Shown here in pieces: positions 47,201 to 59,266 of a stretch of 64,000 bases of DNA. The stretch is from Solanum dulcamara (Eukaryota; Streptophyta; Magnoliopsida; Solanales; Solanaceae): the NCBI RefSeq assembly GCF_947179165.1, contig NC_077240.1:71751501-71815500 (forward strand). Reading direction: 5' to 3'. Numbering within the stretch: the first letter of the stretch is position 1; every line of letters begins with the position of its first letter. The translations under genes and the position numbers were made by a program. The notes below the pieces were generated by a model. The model searched no databases. It had not been told where the DNA came from and saw only the letters and a list, made by a program, of their open reading frames with translations.

Positions 47201-48370
47201 TTACTGTAGTTTTCTTCACAAAGTTGACAGATTCATTGTGTAATCTTGATAGATATAGCACCTAGGTGTAACTCAACCTCAAAAATTCCCTTCAAGAGGG
47301 GAAGATTGCTCAAATCCATGTAAGGAGACCAGCTGCCCATCCCCACTACCAATATGTGATACTTAACAATTTTCTGAAAATTACGACTCATGGCCTTGAT
47401 GACTTAAATTTGCTTTGAATTTAACTGACAGATGAGCTTGGTCCCTTTATCAACTCCATATTTTGGTCATCTTCTCTTTATTTTTTACATGTAAACATTC
47501 AATAAGTGACCTGACAAGATGCACATGAAATATTTTTGTTGGATAATGAACTTAGCAATGTTGCTCCTCTATAATGTTATATGACAATGTTTTGAAATGC
47601 ACGTCCGCAGAAGAGGATTTAGTTTTGTAGCCTTGTACTTTCCTCTCCTTTTTACCTTTTCTAAAGTTTGTAAAACTAAAGTTATCTTCCTTCTTCATTC
47701 ACATTTGCATGAAGTTATTTTCTGGAAAAACAAAAGTAGATATGAAGATTGTTAGATCTCCCAATACACAAACTTTCAACGAGGATGAGAATCATTGACA
47801 TGCTAGCCAGCTAGTTGTAAAATTTCACAAATTTCTTTTATTAGTTGGTAAAATTTGTCATTTCATGTTGTCACGTATAATCCTTATCAACCTTATTCAA
47901 TTCATAGGCAGTTTCTAAGGGAAGACAAGGGAGGGAAGCACAGAACTTGGTTAAGGTAAGCTTGTAATTTCCCTTTCCACCCCTACCCCCTTCTCCAATG
48001 CAGTTTAATTTCAAGATATTAAGTTTCCCATTCAGGTGTACCTGGCAAACATTCGGCTTAAAGAAGTTGGGGCAGATGTTCTGATAACTGCATATGAGCC
48101 TTTAGTTATTAAGTAAGTTTGGACGATAACTCAGTTTACTCCTGGTGTTCTTATAGCTATATAGTCAAATTAGCTTGCTTTTCAACATTTTTCTTTGTTT
48201 ACCTTTGTGATTGTAGCCCTTTGAGTGAGAGTGATACCGCAGTCGGGGTAGGCATGGCTGTACCTAGTGCACAGTCTGGAGTTATGCCAATGGCTGAAGT
48301 TTTTAAACTTGCAGTCTCTAGTTTCGAAGTGCACAACTGGAGTCTCTTTGGCTCTGGTGCTGCTGTTTGA
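44286..48370 (+). CDS. MOG1: MOG1 homologue, Ran guanine nucleotide release factor (7 exons)
   Basis: Coding exons: 44286-44360, 44468-44503, 45405-45539, 46757-46831, 47908-47955, 48036-48112 and 48217-48370. They sum to 600 nt, or 199 aa. All introns are GT-AG, mostly phase 0, with one codon split at the exon 6/7 junction. Recognition rests on the family's conserved blocks in order: 'RPLFGDTISTTFPLHFQ', 'MRQVPNHQ', 'VFVDPARDENLIIELLDLK', 'WFLQDLANEQ', 'FEAPGL', 'SKGRQGREAQNLVKVY', 'ITAYEPLVINPLSES' and 'VHNWSLFG'. Mog1 proteins bind Ran GTPase in the nucleus and release its nucleotide, supporting nuclear import. They are about 190-200 aa, so the length is complete. The ATG at 44286 is chosen because no in-frame ATG lies upstream and it gives the usual short N-terminus. 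Oddity: the exon 3 acceptor reads tgcgg|gag where tgcag|gag would be expected. The first usable AG is 3 nt further, costing one Glu. No frameshift or stop is present, so it is probably functional. Confidence 0.9.
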
Positions 48371-49307
48371 GTTGCAGTTACAACTATATCTTTAAAAAGA
48401 AAGTAAAGACTTTTGAAAACTTGCGGTCTTGTACAATTCATGACTATAAAATGATGTCATTTAGGATAAAATGAAAAGTTTAGAGTTAAATTACTTATAT
48501 ATATAGAAATGTATGGATTTTTTAGAATAAAGTAAAAAGGAAAGAATGCCACGTAAAATGGACCGAGGGAGTATAGTTTATTATTATGGGTAAACAACAT
48601 AAATTTCACTAGTTTAGGGCTTACGTACGTGGCTTTTCGTATGTTTTTGAAATTACTATTTGTGCTAGTTTTCGATCCCCATATACAGGTATCTGGCGTG
48701 TCCAAATACATGTTTTTGATACATGCGGTCAAATTAGGTGTAATTGTTCCAAATACATTATTTCCAAGCATATTCACATGTATTTGGAATACACTGACTC
48801 TCTCTCTTACCTCTTTCGTCTCTTGCCTCTCTCCTCTCTCTCTTACTCATAAAATTCTTTGGTTTCACGTATAATAATATAAACATAAACATTTCTAATG
48901 ATGAATAGACAACAAAAAAAATGACTTCGATGCTGTGAAATGTTTTCTAAATAGTATTTGCTTCTGAATTTTAAGTAGAACTTAAAAGGGATTTATATTA
49001 ATTGTAGATTTATTAAAACTTAATGAAAATAAAATAGATTTCATAAATTCATTAATTTTTATATTTTGCACGGATAAATATACTAGTTGTAGTCTAAAAT
49101 AATTTTTAGATAAAGTAAATTATTTTTAATTATAGTAAGATATATTCTTTTTGAAATAAATTAAAAAATAAAGGTTGCCACATAAAATGGGACATATTGA
49201 GTAGTAAATAATAAGCTATCCAAGTTAGAATAGAATTCCTAGAAGTCGTAATATGTAGGAATCGAAATTGCTTGTACTCAAAGGACCTAACTACTTCAAG
49301 ATTCTAA
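48371..49307. other. Intergenic stretch with two Stowaway-like MITE ends
   Basis: 'taaaatggaccgagggagta' (about 48555-48574) and a similar 'ataaaatgggacatattgag' (about 49184-49203), each preceded by 'tgccac(g/a)ta', resemble the right ends of Stowaway MITEs (…GGACGGAGGGAGTA). No matching left ends ('tactccctcc') are seen. A loose repeat 'ccaaatacat'/'atgtatttgg' occurs at 48699-48792. No gene is recognised. Confidence 0.5.
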
Positions 49308-49316
49308 TTAATTAAT

Positions 49317-49735
49317 GGGAAAAAACTCAAATATGTTATCGAACTTTGAGAAAAAGTTGCCATCCGTTAAAAGTTTGGTTCATTTATACTATTTTCATTT
49401 GATAAAAGGCTCATCCATGTCATTATTTGTTAACTGAAATGACATAAATGAACTTAACTATTAACGAATGACATAGATGGACCTTTTCTCAAAGTTCGAT
49501 GACATATTTAAACCTTTTCCATTTTAAAAAATAATTTAGTTATTTACGTGGCTGAATCATAATTGAACACGTATAAAAAAAAAAGTTTTTCAAAATGGAA
49601 AATATATTTAGTTTACGAATAATGACATGAATGAGCCTTTTCTCAAACGGAAATGGCATAGATGAGTCAAACTTTTAACGAATGACATAAATGAGCATTT
49701 TCTCAAAGTTTAATCGCATATTTGAGCCTTTTCCC
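49317..49735. mobile_element. 419-bp MITE with about 48-bp TIRs and 9-bp target duplication
   Basis: The left end starts gggaaaaaactcaaatatg and the right end finishes catatttgagccttttccc. The TIRs are about 85% alike over roughly 48 bp and end at 'actttgagaaaa'. The flanks are identical 9-mers, ttaattaat at 49308-49316 and 49736-49744. A 9-bp duplication points to a Mutator-like origin, although the TTAA-rich flank could be partly coincidental. Internally, 'aatgacat..atgagc.ttttctcaaa' phrases repeat several times. It has no coding capacity. Confidence 0.78.
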
Positions 49736-49839
49736 TTAATTAATTGAAGTCCTTGTAGGATTAAGAAAAAAATTAACTATAAATAAAACAAGTATGTTTA
49801 TGATCAGTTCCCCACAGTTTCTCACGTCTAGAAATTAGC

Positions 49840-50488
49840 AATGGATATTGAAGTTTATCATTATGTTGCTTTGGATTTACCCTCTGGTGAGGAAGGGGAA
49901 AAGCTTTCTGAAATCGACATATCAAAAGAAAGCATTAGAATTGCATCTAGACAAGCGACTCAATGATCCAATTAATGCTCACTTCAACTTTAAAAAGCTC
50001 AAAACTTCATATGACATTCTCAACGATGAGAAAAATAAAAAGTTATTTGATGAAAAAATTCAATCACAACAATAATAAGATTAAAAGCGTAGAAAGATGA
50101 AGAAGAGCATGTTTTTCCACCTAATATTAATTTGGCTCGACTAGACGAGGAGGAACGAATTGCTTGTAAACTTATACGAGAAATTGCTCGAATTCTTGCA
50201 ATATTTCTTTCAAAGAAAGAGTTGTCACACACATGTGTAGTAGCCAAGGAAATGGTGCTTAAGGTATCTTGGAGGAAAGTCGGTGAAGGTTATACTTTGC
50301 AAGGATTGAGAGAATTATTTAGCAATTTTGGTAAGATTGAATATGTAATCATGAGTTCTAAGAAGAAACGTTACGCTCTTGTGGAAATGTCATATATCTA
50401 AGGACAATGCTGCTAAAGCCGCCTCTTGTGTCTTGGGCGATCTCTTAATTGTGCCTCTTCACCTTACAATGCCAACTCCATTTTTTAA
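49840..50488 (+). pseudogene. DNAJC17-like (J domain + RRM) processed pseudogene
   Basis: It starts at ATG 49840 (MDIEVYHYVALDLPSGEEGE). The frame shifts within about 49915-49930 to 'YQKKALELHLDKRLNDP' and 'KKLKTSYDILNDEKNKKLFD'. A second shift near 50070 gives 'LARLDEEERIACKLIREIAR', 'KVSWRKVGEGYTLQGLRELF', 'SNFGKIEYVIMSSKKK'. A third shift near 50395 leads to the tail. The N-terminal J domain has lost its HPD motif (HLD), needed to stimulate Hsp70. The C-terminal part is the RRM of DNAJC17-type proteins, which act in splicing-related nuclear complexes. The fragment carries both domains with no introns in about 650 bp, which suggests retroposition. No poly(A) tail is evident. It is inactive. 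Confidence 0.78.
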
Positions 50489-50820
50489 CTAAGCTGAATG
50501 AGGCTAAAATTCATCCACCATGTTTTTGATCGTCATCCAACATCTCCATCTCCATCTCCATTCTTCGATCTCAAATTCTTCTTCATCCGGTGATTTTAGG
50601 ATGATTTTCTTTTTCTCCTACATCGTTTCTGATGAATAGAATTATGAAGGTATTAATTGGTCAAAACACCTAAAGTATTCTAGTTTTTTGAGTTTCATAT
50701 TTGAACTATTGTGAGTTTAGTACTTGAACTATCACCAATTGTTTATCGAAACACACCTCAACTAATATTTGATGGTGCATGTACTATTCTCTTATTAAAA
50801 ACAGTCAAGTGGCACTTCAC
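50489..50820. other. Non-coding stretch with a possible MITE fragment
   Basis: Around 50665-50760, phrases such as 'tttgaactattgtgagtttagtacttgaactatcacc' type sequence resemble half of a common plant MITE. No opposite TIR was found before the LTR at 50821. Confidence 0.4.
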
Positions 50821-51504
50821 AGTCACGGGCCAAGCTAGGTGTCACGCCCCGGGAGGGTACCCTAGACGTAACCGGCACTCAGAAACCATTTATGGCTCCC
50901 AAGCGAACCACATAGCCTGATCAGACATCCGTTCATCCATTCAATCAGCGGAAGACTTAAAATAAAGAGAATATTCGACGGGCAACTCAAATCATCAATC
51001 TAACTCAAGGAATAAAGGCCATGGGCCAACAAATCAACTCCAATATTTATCATTAAAAATAGTTTGACAAGAATAATTCAAGAAAAAAATACTCAATCGA
51101 CCCATCACTATCTAGTCTATGAAGCCTCTATCACTACTATCTAATTGGTGCCAATGACATGTTCATGGCTACCACAAATCAAAATAAAAAGGGCTAACTC
51201 GACGCAAGAATACATAAGCGGTGTCCTCCGAATGTATGGGAGGACTCACTAATACGCTGAGTGAGAATAGATCCCCAAAGATGCTCCTATTGACGATCTC
51301 TTAAACCTGTCTCTACATCATTAAAATGATGCAGTTCCAAATGGACGTCAGTACATGGAATGTACGAGTATGTAATATGGAAGAATGGAACATACCTCAA
51401 GGAAGAATAACATCGGTCCAAATATCTCAAATCAGAAAGATAAGAGAGACTCAAATAAGGCGTCATAAGTCTAAAGTAAGAATACATTTTTAGACAAAGA
51501 CCAA

Positions 51505-51760
51505 TCACACATTATGCAATCCAATCCAATCATACACAATATAGTTCAATCAAATCATATATCATCCTATTCAATCCAATCGTATACAATCGGTTCAATC
51601 CGGTCATATACGATCCGATCCAATCCAATCACAGTTCATTTAACCCAATCCGATTATATACAATCAACTCAACATTCAACTCAATAATCAAATCCAATCA
51701 CATATCGTCTAATCCGATCCAATCATATACCATCAACTCAATAATCAACTCAAAGGACTC
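51505..51760. repeat. Degenerate 'caatccaatc / tatacaatc' tandem repeats
   Basis: Irregular repeats of 'caatccaatca' and 'catatacaat' units across about 250 bp of the solo LTR. The period varies between about 20 and 30 bp. Confidence 0.7.
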
Positions 51761-52689
51761 AACTCCATAAATATGCAAATTTAATTATGCAATGTTTTGC
51801 AATTCAACTCAATCATCTACAATCACCATCAAACCAATCATATCAAGCACAATCCATTCAATTGAGAGTTTCTCTAACCGACAACTATCACCATATGAGC
51901 GAGTGATAGTACAACAATCCGACGTTGTTGCCACATCCGTCCATACTTTACCAGGGTATGAATGATCAACCAATCATGGATCCATAACCAATCAAGTCCT
52001 ATCATGTCAGGACAATAAAATGGGAAACATCCGACTTTAACGGTTCGATCCCATGGGAAGCATCCGAGTTTAACGGTTCAATCCCCTCCTACGTTTGGCG
52101 ATGCAGTTTATTGGTTCGAGTAGGGACTATACTCTTATCCAATTCGGTGCTCGATACTCCTCTCAAGACTCAATATGCTCATATCTATCAAGTGAGTAAA
52201 CTACTCAAAATACTCATTTAGTCTCATTGGACTCTTTTCAAATCAACTCATTTAGTCTCATTGGACTCTTTTCAAAACTCAATCAAATCTGGCCTCCTTG
52301 GAACTTCTTTCAAATCGACTCATCTCAAATTATCAAACTCTTTTCTTTAAAATTTATACAATCTCAACTCAATCTCAAAAATTGGTATTTTTAAAGTAAA
52401 AATACTCAACTCATTTATACTCAAAATACTCATGTTCAAAAATAATTAAAAGAATTCTCAAACTCAACTCATGCTTAAACTTTTTTTTAAAAATCATAGA
52501 TGGAAATAATCATTCTTTAAAACTCAAAATAGCGTATAAATAGTTTATGCAAAAATGCTCACAATCATTTATTTAAAACTCCTTCTCAAGAGATCATTTA
52601 TTTTCAAAATGTAAGACTCCAATCAATCAAATTATGCAAATCACATATCACATAATTACATTAGACTCCAATCTACTTCATCACACAGC

Positions 52690-52842
52690 ATCCTCATCAA
52701 CATAGCATCTTCATTCACATCATCATCAAGTATCATCACTCACATCATCATCAAACATCATCATCGCATCATCATCAAATATCATCATTCACATCATCAT
52801 CAAACATCATCATCACATCATCATCAAACATCAACTCCAAAA
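52690..52842. repeat. CAT-rich minisatellite
   Basis: Units of 'catcatcatcaaacatcat' alternate with 'cactcacatcatcatcaa', giving roughly 36-bp higher-order repeats in about 150 bp. Confidence 0.85.
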
Positions 52843-54419
52843 TCCTTATTTAATTCTACATCCATTTCTAGAAACAAAAGTGACATTCTAGCTCTACCAA
52901 CATTTTAATTCTTTTTATGCCATTCACATTCGTAACTATTCCAATTCATTCTTCTCATTCCAATCAACACATATACCCAAACCATCCATCTCAAACTCAA
53001 GACAAATTATGACCAAAAAGAAATCTCATCTTGGGTTCATGTGAAGGAAACATGAATCCATACTCTCAACAAAACTCAACTCAGGAATACCATCAATACC
53101 TATGAATTTATATACAACAATCCATTTGTAGTCAATAATATAAAATATAACTATTTAGTCATTCAAGTCATGAAAATCATCATTCAATTAATAATATATA
53201 AAAAAAATATTCTATAGTTTAGGAAAATTCAAGAAAATCTTCATAAAAGTTTCAAACCTTTCACAATCTTCATCCAACACATTTAGGGAGCATATGGAAG
53301 AACTCAATCCATATTTTAGGTTAGCCTTACATACCTTAGAGTAGATGTTGAAGAAACCTTGATGTTAGGTCTTCAATGGAAAGCTTGAATCCTTGAGTTT
53401 TGAGGCCAAATCTTGTTGGAGATAAATTTGAGAGAGAAGGGGATGAAGATTAGGGTTCTTTGGAGAGGCAAACGACTGAAAAATATGGTCCAAAATGCGT
53501 CCAAGTTGTATATATAGGTATTAGGTAATTTTCCCTAAATACCCTCCAAAATCTGGAAAACTGGACAAGTCCGCGACAGGTCCGCAACGCGGACGTGTCG
53601 CGCACCTTTTTGTTCGTCAAAAAAATGAAATATGAAAAATTCGTCAAAGTTTGCTTCAGGTTTCTCGATGCAAACCTGTCACGGACCTCTCTGTTCGACC
53701 AATCATTATTTTTGACTTCGAACTCGGAAAAATGCAATTTTAATGGAGTTGGAAAGAAGACTCAAAGACCTTTAATTTGATAGGTTATGGGCCATCCAAT
53801 TCATTGTATTCTAGGAGTTATGGTCGTTTGAAGTTGACCCTTATACGAACTCATTCGGAAACTTAGGCGAAATGAATTCTTTGGACTCGGCTTTGTTCTA
53901 AGGATACCTTATGACCCTAAATCACATCTAATACACTTTAAATACTTAGGAATTGATCCTAACTCATATATACAACTAGGAGTCACCGAGTTCGATCCTA
54001 CACGCACATGAAGAATGGCTTGAGTTTTAGCGAAAAAAATTCGGGGTGTTACACTAGGCCCTAGATGTGACATGATAATTAGAATTCCGAAGGACCCCAA
54101 CCAAGCCTCTTAGAATATCATACATGGGCATACATAAGGTAAATAGACAAGAACATAGCAAACGACATCATAAATGCGGAATAAAGTCTCAACTCAAATG
54201 GAAATATAACATAGACTCCATGAACATCAAATATGACTCTACTAGTCTAGATGGGAGCATAAAACAAGCTCCTAGCTCACTCAAAGTATGAAAATAAAAG
54301 TCATAAGGAACAATGAAAAGATAAATGTCTTGTCCTCAAAGCATGAGGACTAACCAACTATGGAAATATAAAGCTCAGCTCTAACCACGAGTGGGAGGTA
54401 CATGAGATGATCGTCGGCC

Positions 54420-54474
54420 CCTACATTATGATATAATGTAGGCAAAAAGTATGCGTTAGTACATGAAATGTACT
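54420..54474 (-). other. Twin stem-loop in LTR D (perfect arms)
   Basis: Two stem-loops: a 10-bp stem with loop GAT (54420-54442) and a 7-bp stem with loop GAA (54458-54474). They occupy the position of the CTGCATCAT and GTACAT stems of other LTR families. The arm sequence differs but pairing is complete. Confidence 0.8.
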
Positions 54475-55083
54475 AAGTATGTGAGAAGCATGCGTGAACA
54501 ATGATAATAAGACATAAACAATATAAAAATGGGATGCATGACCAATATCTTAAAAAAGCATGAGTAAAACTTGAAAAACATATAAAAGTCATACCATAAT
54601 CATGTGGTCAATGCATCATAAACATCATAAGAACTTGTAAATTGCATATACATATATGGGATACTAAAAGTCATTTTGAGAGACATAAGTCTTTGTGAGA
54701 GACACTGTTAACCGACATTTATTACCATGTGAGACACAACATGAAATTTCGATGTAACTCAGACATCGAGAAGAGAGAGGCTACTTATCAAGGTAGATTC
54801 CATGATGCAGTGGATCCACTAAGCTACTAAAGAATCTTGAATCAACTAACGGATGACCCTTTCTAAAGAATCAAGCCTCTACTAATGGGTGATCCTTCCT
54901 CCTACGGTGATACATAGTTATGAGATAATGGGATTTCTTCTAACGATCTCATGCCTCTACTAACGGGTGAGCCTCTATCCCAAAGTCCACTCGGTGCTAA
55001 ATCAACTCTCAATGGAATATCATACATAACATATATCATAAGTTTTGAAGATAGTAATAATCTAGTAATACCAAGTTTGTCAT

Positions 55084-58055
55084 TGTAACGATCCAAGCCT
55101 AGGGCCTAGACGCGACACGGCGAATAAGACACCCGGAGGTACCTCACCAAGCCTCTTATCATTTATTTAGCTTTTCATAGGTAATGACATTCAAAATAAA
55201 TGTAAATGAAAAGGGAAATGGGAATAAGGGAACCATCATAGAACAAGAGTCATTAACAACTTCAAAACATCATCTATTTGTCCAACAATACCTCTACTTC
55301 CCTTAGACTTGGCGGGGGATAAGACATGTCCCTAGCTCACCCTCAAATGTAGTACCAAAAATACCAAAAGATAACCAAAGTCTATACATGTCATAAGCAA
55401 GAAAAGAAATAGAATGTTGTTCCCGAAACATGAGAACTCATCGACTAAATAGCCTTCAAGGATCAAACTAGCCATGTGGAGAAGAAAGTGGAGCAACGTC
55501 GGTCCCTACATGGTGATATCATGTAGGCAATAGAGTATGCATTAGTACTTTGAATGTACTATGTATGTGAGCAATGCAATGCATGCCATCATAATGTGCA
55601 ATTGATCAAGTTAGAAAACATACTAAGTAAATAATTAAATCATGATAGTAATTCATGAACAACCTCAATGCAATTTGGAAACCACAATAGAGTCACGTGA
55701 AAACATAAACACAATAGTGATAATCATAAGTCAATGTAAGAAGTCATTTCCCTTATAGAATGGCATGATACAATAAGGTGATACAATGGGCCATTTTAAA
55801 ACCATGAAATCATTTGAAATACTATTTGAAATCATGATACTTGGCCAATGCAATATAGGATCCATCATGAATCATAAAAGAACTTAAACACTATAATAGA
55901 AATCATGAGTTATTATAGAACATATACTTTGAAAATACCATGAATTGTAATGAAGTATACCATAAATCCTTTGGGATAAACTTTTAATCTTGTCAGAGCA
56001 CATAGTTTAACTTGTGAGAGATCCGCTATAGTAAGAAATACCTTAAACATTTTGAGAGAGACTTTTTACCTTTTTGTGAGAGCAATCGTTAGCCGATATA
56101 AATCATGTGAGCTATAAAATAGAGTCCCAATGTTAACCCTACATCAGAGAAAAAGGAGAGACTACTTGCCAAGGTAGACTCCTATATGCCTAAGTGGATC
56201 CACTAAGCTATTGTGTGAACTGGGTACTTACCCCTAGTTCTTAGACTCGTTTACTCACCTCCAAGCCTTGATATTTCGGGTACTCTCCTCTTAGAGATTT
56301 GGGTATTCACCTCTAATCCTTTTATACCTACGGTGGCATGCAGTTCTGGGATATGGGTATTCGCCCCTAGTCTAACTCGGTGCTAGGTAAGCTCTCAGCG
56401 GAATAGAAAAATCATAAAACATAAAGTCAACATCATGTGGGAGGGGACATATCTACTACCCGTCCATTATTTATAAAACACAATCATAGAATAGCTCCTT
56501 AATCATTAATTAGGTGAGAGAAGCTCCACCAACATTCTTACTTAACTCGAATTTCATCATTCTTTCATTTAGTAAGACTCCCTTTTTGATCATAGACATT
56601 GTGTTCAAAAACATTCATTTGGTGTCAAAAGCTTTCAAGTCAAACCTCATTGAAACATAGTAAAACTAGGTGGGTTCTATTCAATAATCTTTCAAACATG
56701 TTTTTCAGTAGAACCATACATCATCAGTTTTAATTAAGTCAATTCAAAACACACTTCAAATAACCCACCATTCATTTCAAAGACCCATAATAGCTTGAGG
56801 TAGGAAATTACTTGAAATTAACAATTCATGCAATTGAGTAGTAGTATAAGCTTATTTGAACATAAAATCAATAATTTGAACCATAATATAGCCATTTGAG
56901 AAGGATTGAACAAGACCCATTTGAAAATTCATAAACCGAAAATAAGAAATTAGGGCATTAATGGGTAGTAATCAATTTCATGCAATTTGAGTCAATAACC
57001 AAAATTTTAATCATGCTCCATGCTAATAAGAAGAAATTAGAAGTACCCATAAAGAATCAATACTTGAATTCAAAGGAATTAGTTGGAAAGGGTTTTGGGC
57101 TCCATGGGTGGAAGAACCCATGGATGAAGAACCCACATACCTTGGGGGATGAAACCCTTAATGCAAAACTTTGAGAAGAATGGAGGCTTGACCTTCTTGG
57201 AGTTGAACTCTAGAATCTTTCTTGAAGATGGAGGAAGACTTGGGAGATTAGGGTTTTTCCCTTAGAGTGTCAATGAGAGTGAATGAGTGTAGAAAGACTT
57301 TGGGGTCTTTTAGATAGGTGAAATATACCTTCAAAATGACCTCACTTTGGGTTACAATGTAGGAAAAGACCAAAATATCCCTTTAAAAATTTGGCTGGAA
57401 CTGGATTCACGGGGGACCTTCACGGTCCGTGATGCCCGTGGTGGGGTCCCGTGATGTTTGACTTGGGAGAATATTTTGGAAAGTGTTGCAGAGAAGTCTC
57501 TGAACTTTCTTCACGGAAGCCAATATGGACCGTACTGAGGTTTATAAAAGACCACCACGTGTCGTGGTGCTTATCGGTAATCCCAGGGCTTAAACGGGTA
57601 GAAAAGGTGGCTTTCATGGGCGGCCACTATGGACCATACTGAATTTCACGGAAGGCCACCATGGGTCGTGGTCCTCTCCTGTTTGAGCAACTTCACTAAA
57701 ATAGCCATAAATTTTTACTCCAAACTCGAAATGAGGAAAATCTAGTGGCGTTGGAAAGAAGACTCAAAGAACTTTAATTTGATTGGTCACGTGCCACTAA
57801 CTCTTAATATTCTGAGAGATATAGTCTCTTGAAGTAGGCCCTTATAAAGACTCATCCAAAAACTTAATTGATAGAAACTCTTTGGACTTGGCTTGGTGTT
57901 AGAGATCTCTTATGACCCTAAACCACATCTAATACCCTTCAAATACTTAGGAATTTATCCTAACTCGTATGTAAAATTAGAAGTCATCGAGTTCAAGCCT
58001 ATACATATAGGAATAATGGTTCGGGTCTTGGCATAGAAATTTTTGGGGTGTTACA
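55084..58055 (-). mobile_element. Solo gypsy LTR E (2.97 kb), minus strand
   Basis: TGTAACGATCCAAGCC...GGGGTGTTACA, flanked by gtcat (55079-55083) and gtcct (58056-58060), one mismatch. No coding region or primer site. Its dyad cassette (57405-57680) repeats 'cacggtccgtgatgcccgtg' type phrases. The stem-loop pair is at 55505-55527 (CCTACATG/CATGTAGG) and 55544-55560. It is inserted in LTR D and belongs to the same family as the + strand fragment ending at 63102. Confidence 0.9.
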
Positions 58056-58111
58056 GTCCTAAATACTAAAAATCATAAGAATAGCTCCTTCAACATATCA
58101 TGACATCATAA

Positions 58112-59266
58112 CATAATCAAAGACATAATCACCCTTGAAGTTGTCCCGAAAAGTCAGTTACATGCTTAAACTATCGTAGTGACCTATTACACACCTATTC
58201 TTATTCAAAGTGTAATTAATACCTCCTTCTAAAGTACAAAACCAGTCACACAATCTAGATTGGTGCGCACGTACCTGTCAGATCTGTAAAAGCTTACACG
58301 TGTAATTTAATTATTTTTTTCACTTTTTTTCCAACCATTTTTGCATCTATCTTCTCTTTTCTTTCTCAGCAGAATGATACCATTTTTGTCTTTATTTTAT
58401 CTCTTCTTTCTCATTTGAATGACTCCGTTTTTGACCATTTCTTTTGGTTATAAAATATACCAAACAACCAAGAATACAAAAATTTCACAAAAAGATCCAA
58501 CTTTAAGCCAAATTAAACCAAAAAGGGTTAGTGGGTGTATGAATATGCAAATCTATACAAATACCTAGATGAAAAATATATATATAATTTTTTAACCAAA
58601 TAAGACAAGTGGATGTGTGAATTTGCACATTTATATCAATACCCAGATGAAAAAAATTTCAATTTTCAACCAAACAAGGCAAGTGAATGTATGCATATGC
58701 ATACCTACCGACAACAAGTATATTTAGGGGTTTTAAGGTTGGAGGGTTTGTTGGCATCTTCCTAGAAATTTGAAGGTGAAAGTGGAAAGATGAGGAGAAC
58801 AAAGTTTCGAATTCCTCGAATCTAATAGGTTACGTTGTGAAATTTGGATTAAAGACTTACCTTTTTTAGTGAATTACCTTGATATGATTAATTTTGTTGT
58901 GTTAAGTATGAGTCAAATTAGCGTGGAATTAGTGAAAAATATCTTGATAATGGTGAAATTGAGTGACAAATTATTGAATTGTGATAATAAAAAATTGAAG
59001 AAGAAAAAGTATGAAGGAGAACAACAAAAGAGGAGTATGAAGAAGGAGAATAGAGGTGCTGGGGGTTAAAAAAATTATTTTTTTGACTTTATTTTTTATT
59101 CAAATGCGCCTATTTATTTTTATATTTAATTTTATTTCCACATCAATTTTGGGGTGGTATTAATTACACTTTGAACAAGAATATGTGTGTAATAGGCCAC
59201 TACGATAGTTTAAGTGTGTAACTAACTTTTCGGGACAAGTTTAGGATTGGATTTATGCCTTTTCCC
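58112..59266. mobile_element. TIR element about 1.15 kb (non-autonomous DNA transposon)
   Basis: The left arm, including 'gttgtcccgaaaagtcag' and 'ttaaactatcgtagtgacct' (58140-58240), is repeated inverted at 59150-59255 ('ggccactacgatagtttaag', 'aacttttcgggacaag'). The TIRs are roughly 110-150 bp and differ by small changes. The interior has three loose direct repeats of 'gtg(g/a)(g/a)tgtatgaat.tgca' (58529, 58610, 58683) and no transposase domain. A 67-residue Lys-rich open frame (58869-59069) is probably incidental. Exact ends and target duplication are not resolved. Confidence 0.72.

Larger units (their letters stand above)
50840..54053 (-). mobile_element. Solo gypsy LTR (3.2 kb), minus strand
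   Basis: TGTCACGCCCCGGG...GGGGTGTTACA with a perfect target duplication, ctagg at 50835-50839 and 54054-54058. There is no internal domain or primer site, so it is a solo LTR. It contains degenerate 'caatccaatc' repeats, a CAT-rich minisatellite, and a 'tccgcgac/gtcgcgga' dyad cassette (53560-53700). The stem-loop pair is at 51313-51334 and 51351-51365 (GTACAT/ATGTAC, loop GGA). It lies inside LTR D. Confidence 0.93.

Noticed and set aside
46100..47260. A-rich tracts inside MOG1 introns 3 and 4 considered as SINE tails
   Set aside because: No pol III A/B boxes or target duplications could be recognised around them.
52690..52842. Regular 'catcat' repeats considered as a CRISPR-like array
   Set aside because: Simple CAT minisatellite within a plant LTR with no unique spacers; eukaryotic context.
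58869..59069. Lys-rich 66-residue frame inside the TIR element
   Set aside because: Low complexity, no transposase motifs, and located between TIRs of a non-autonomous element.
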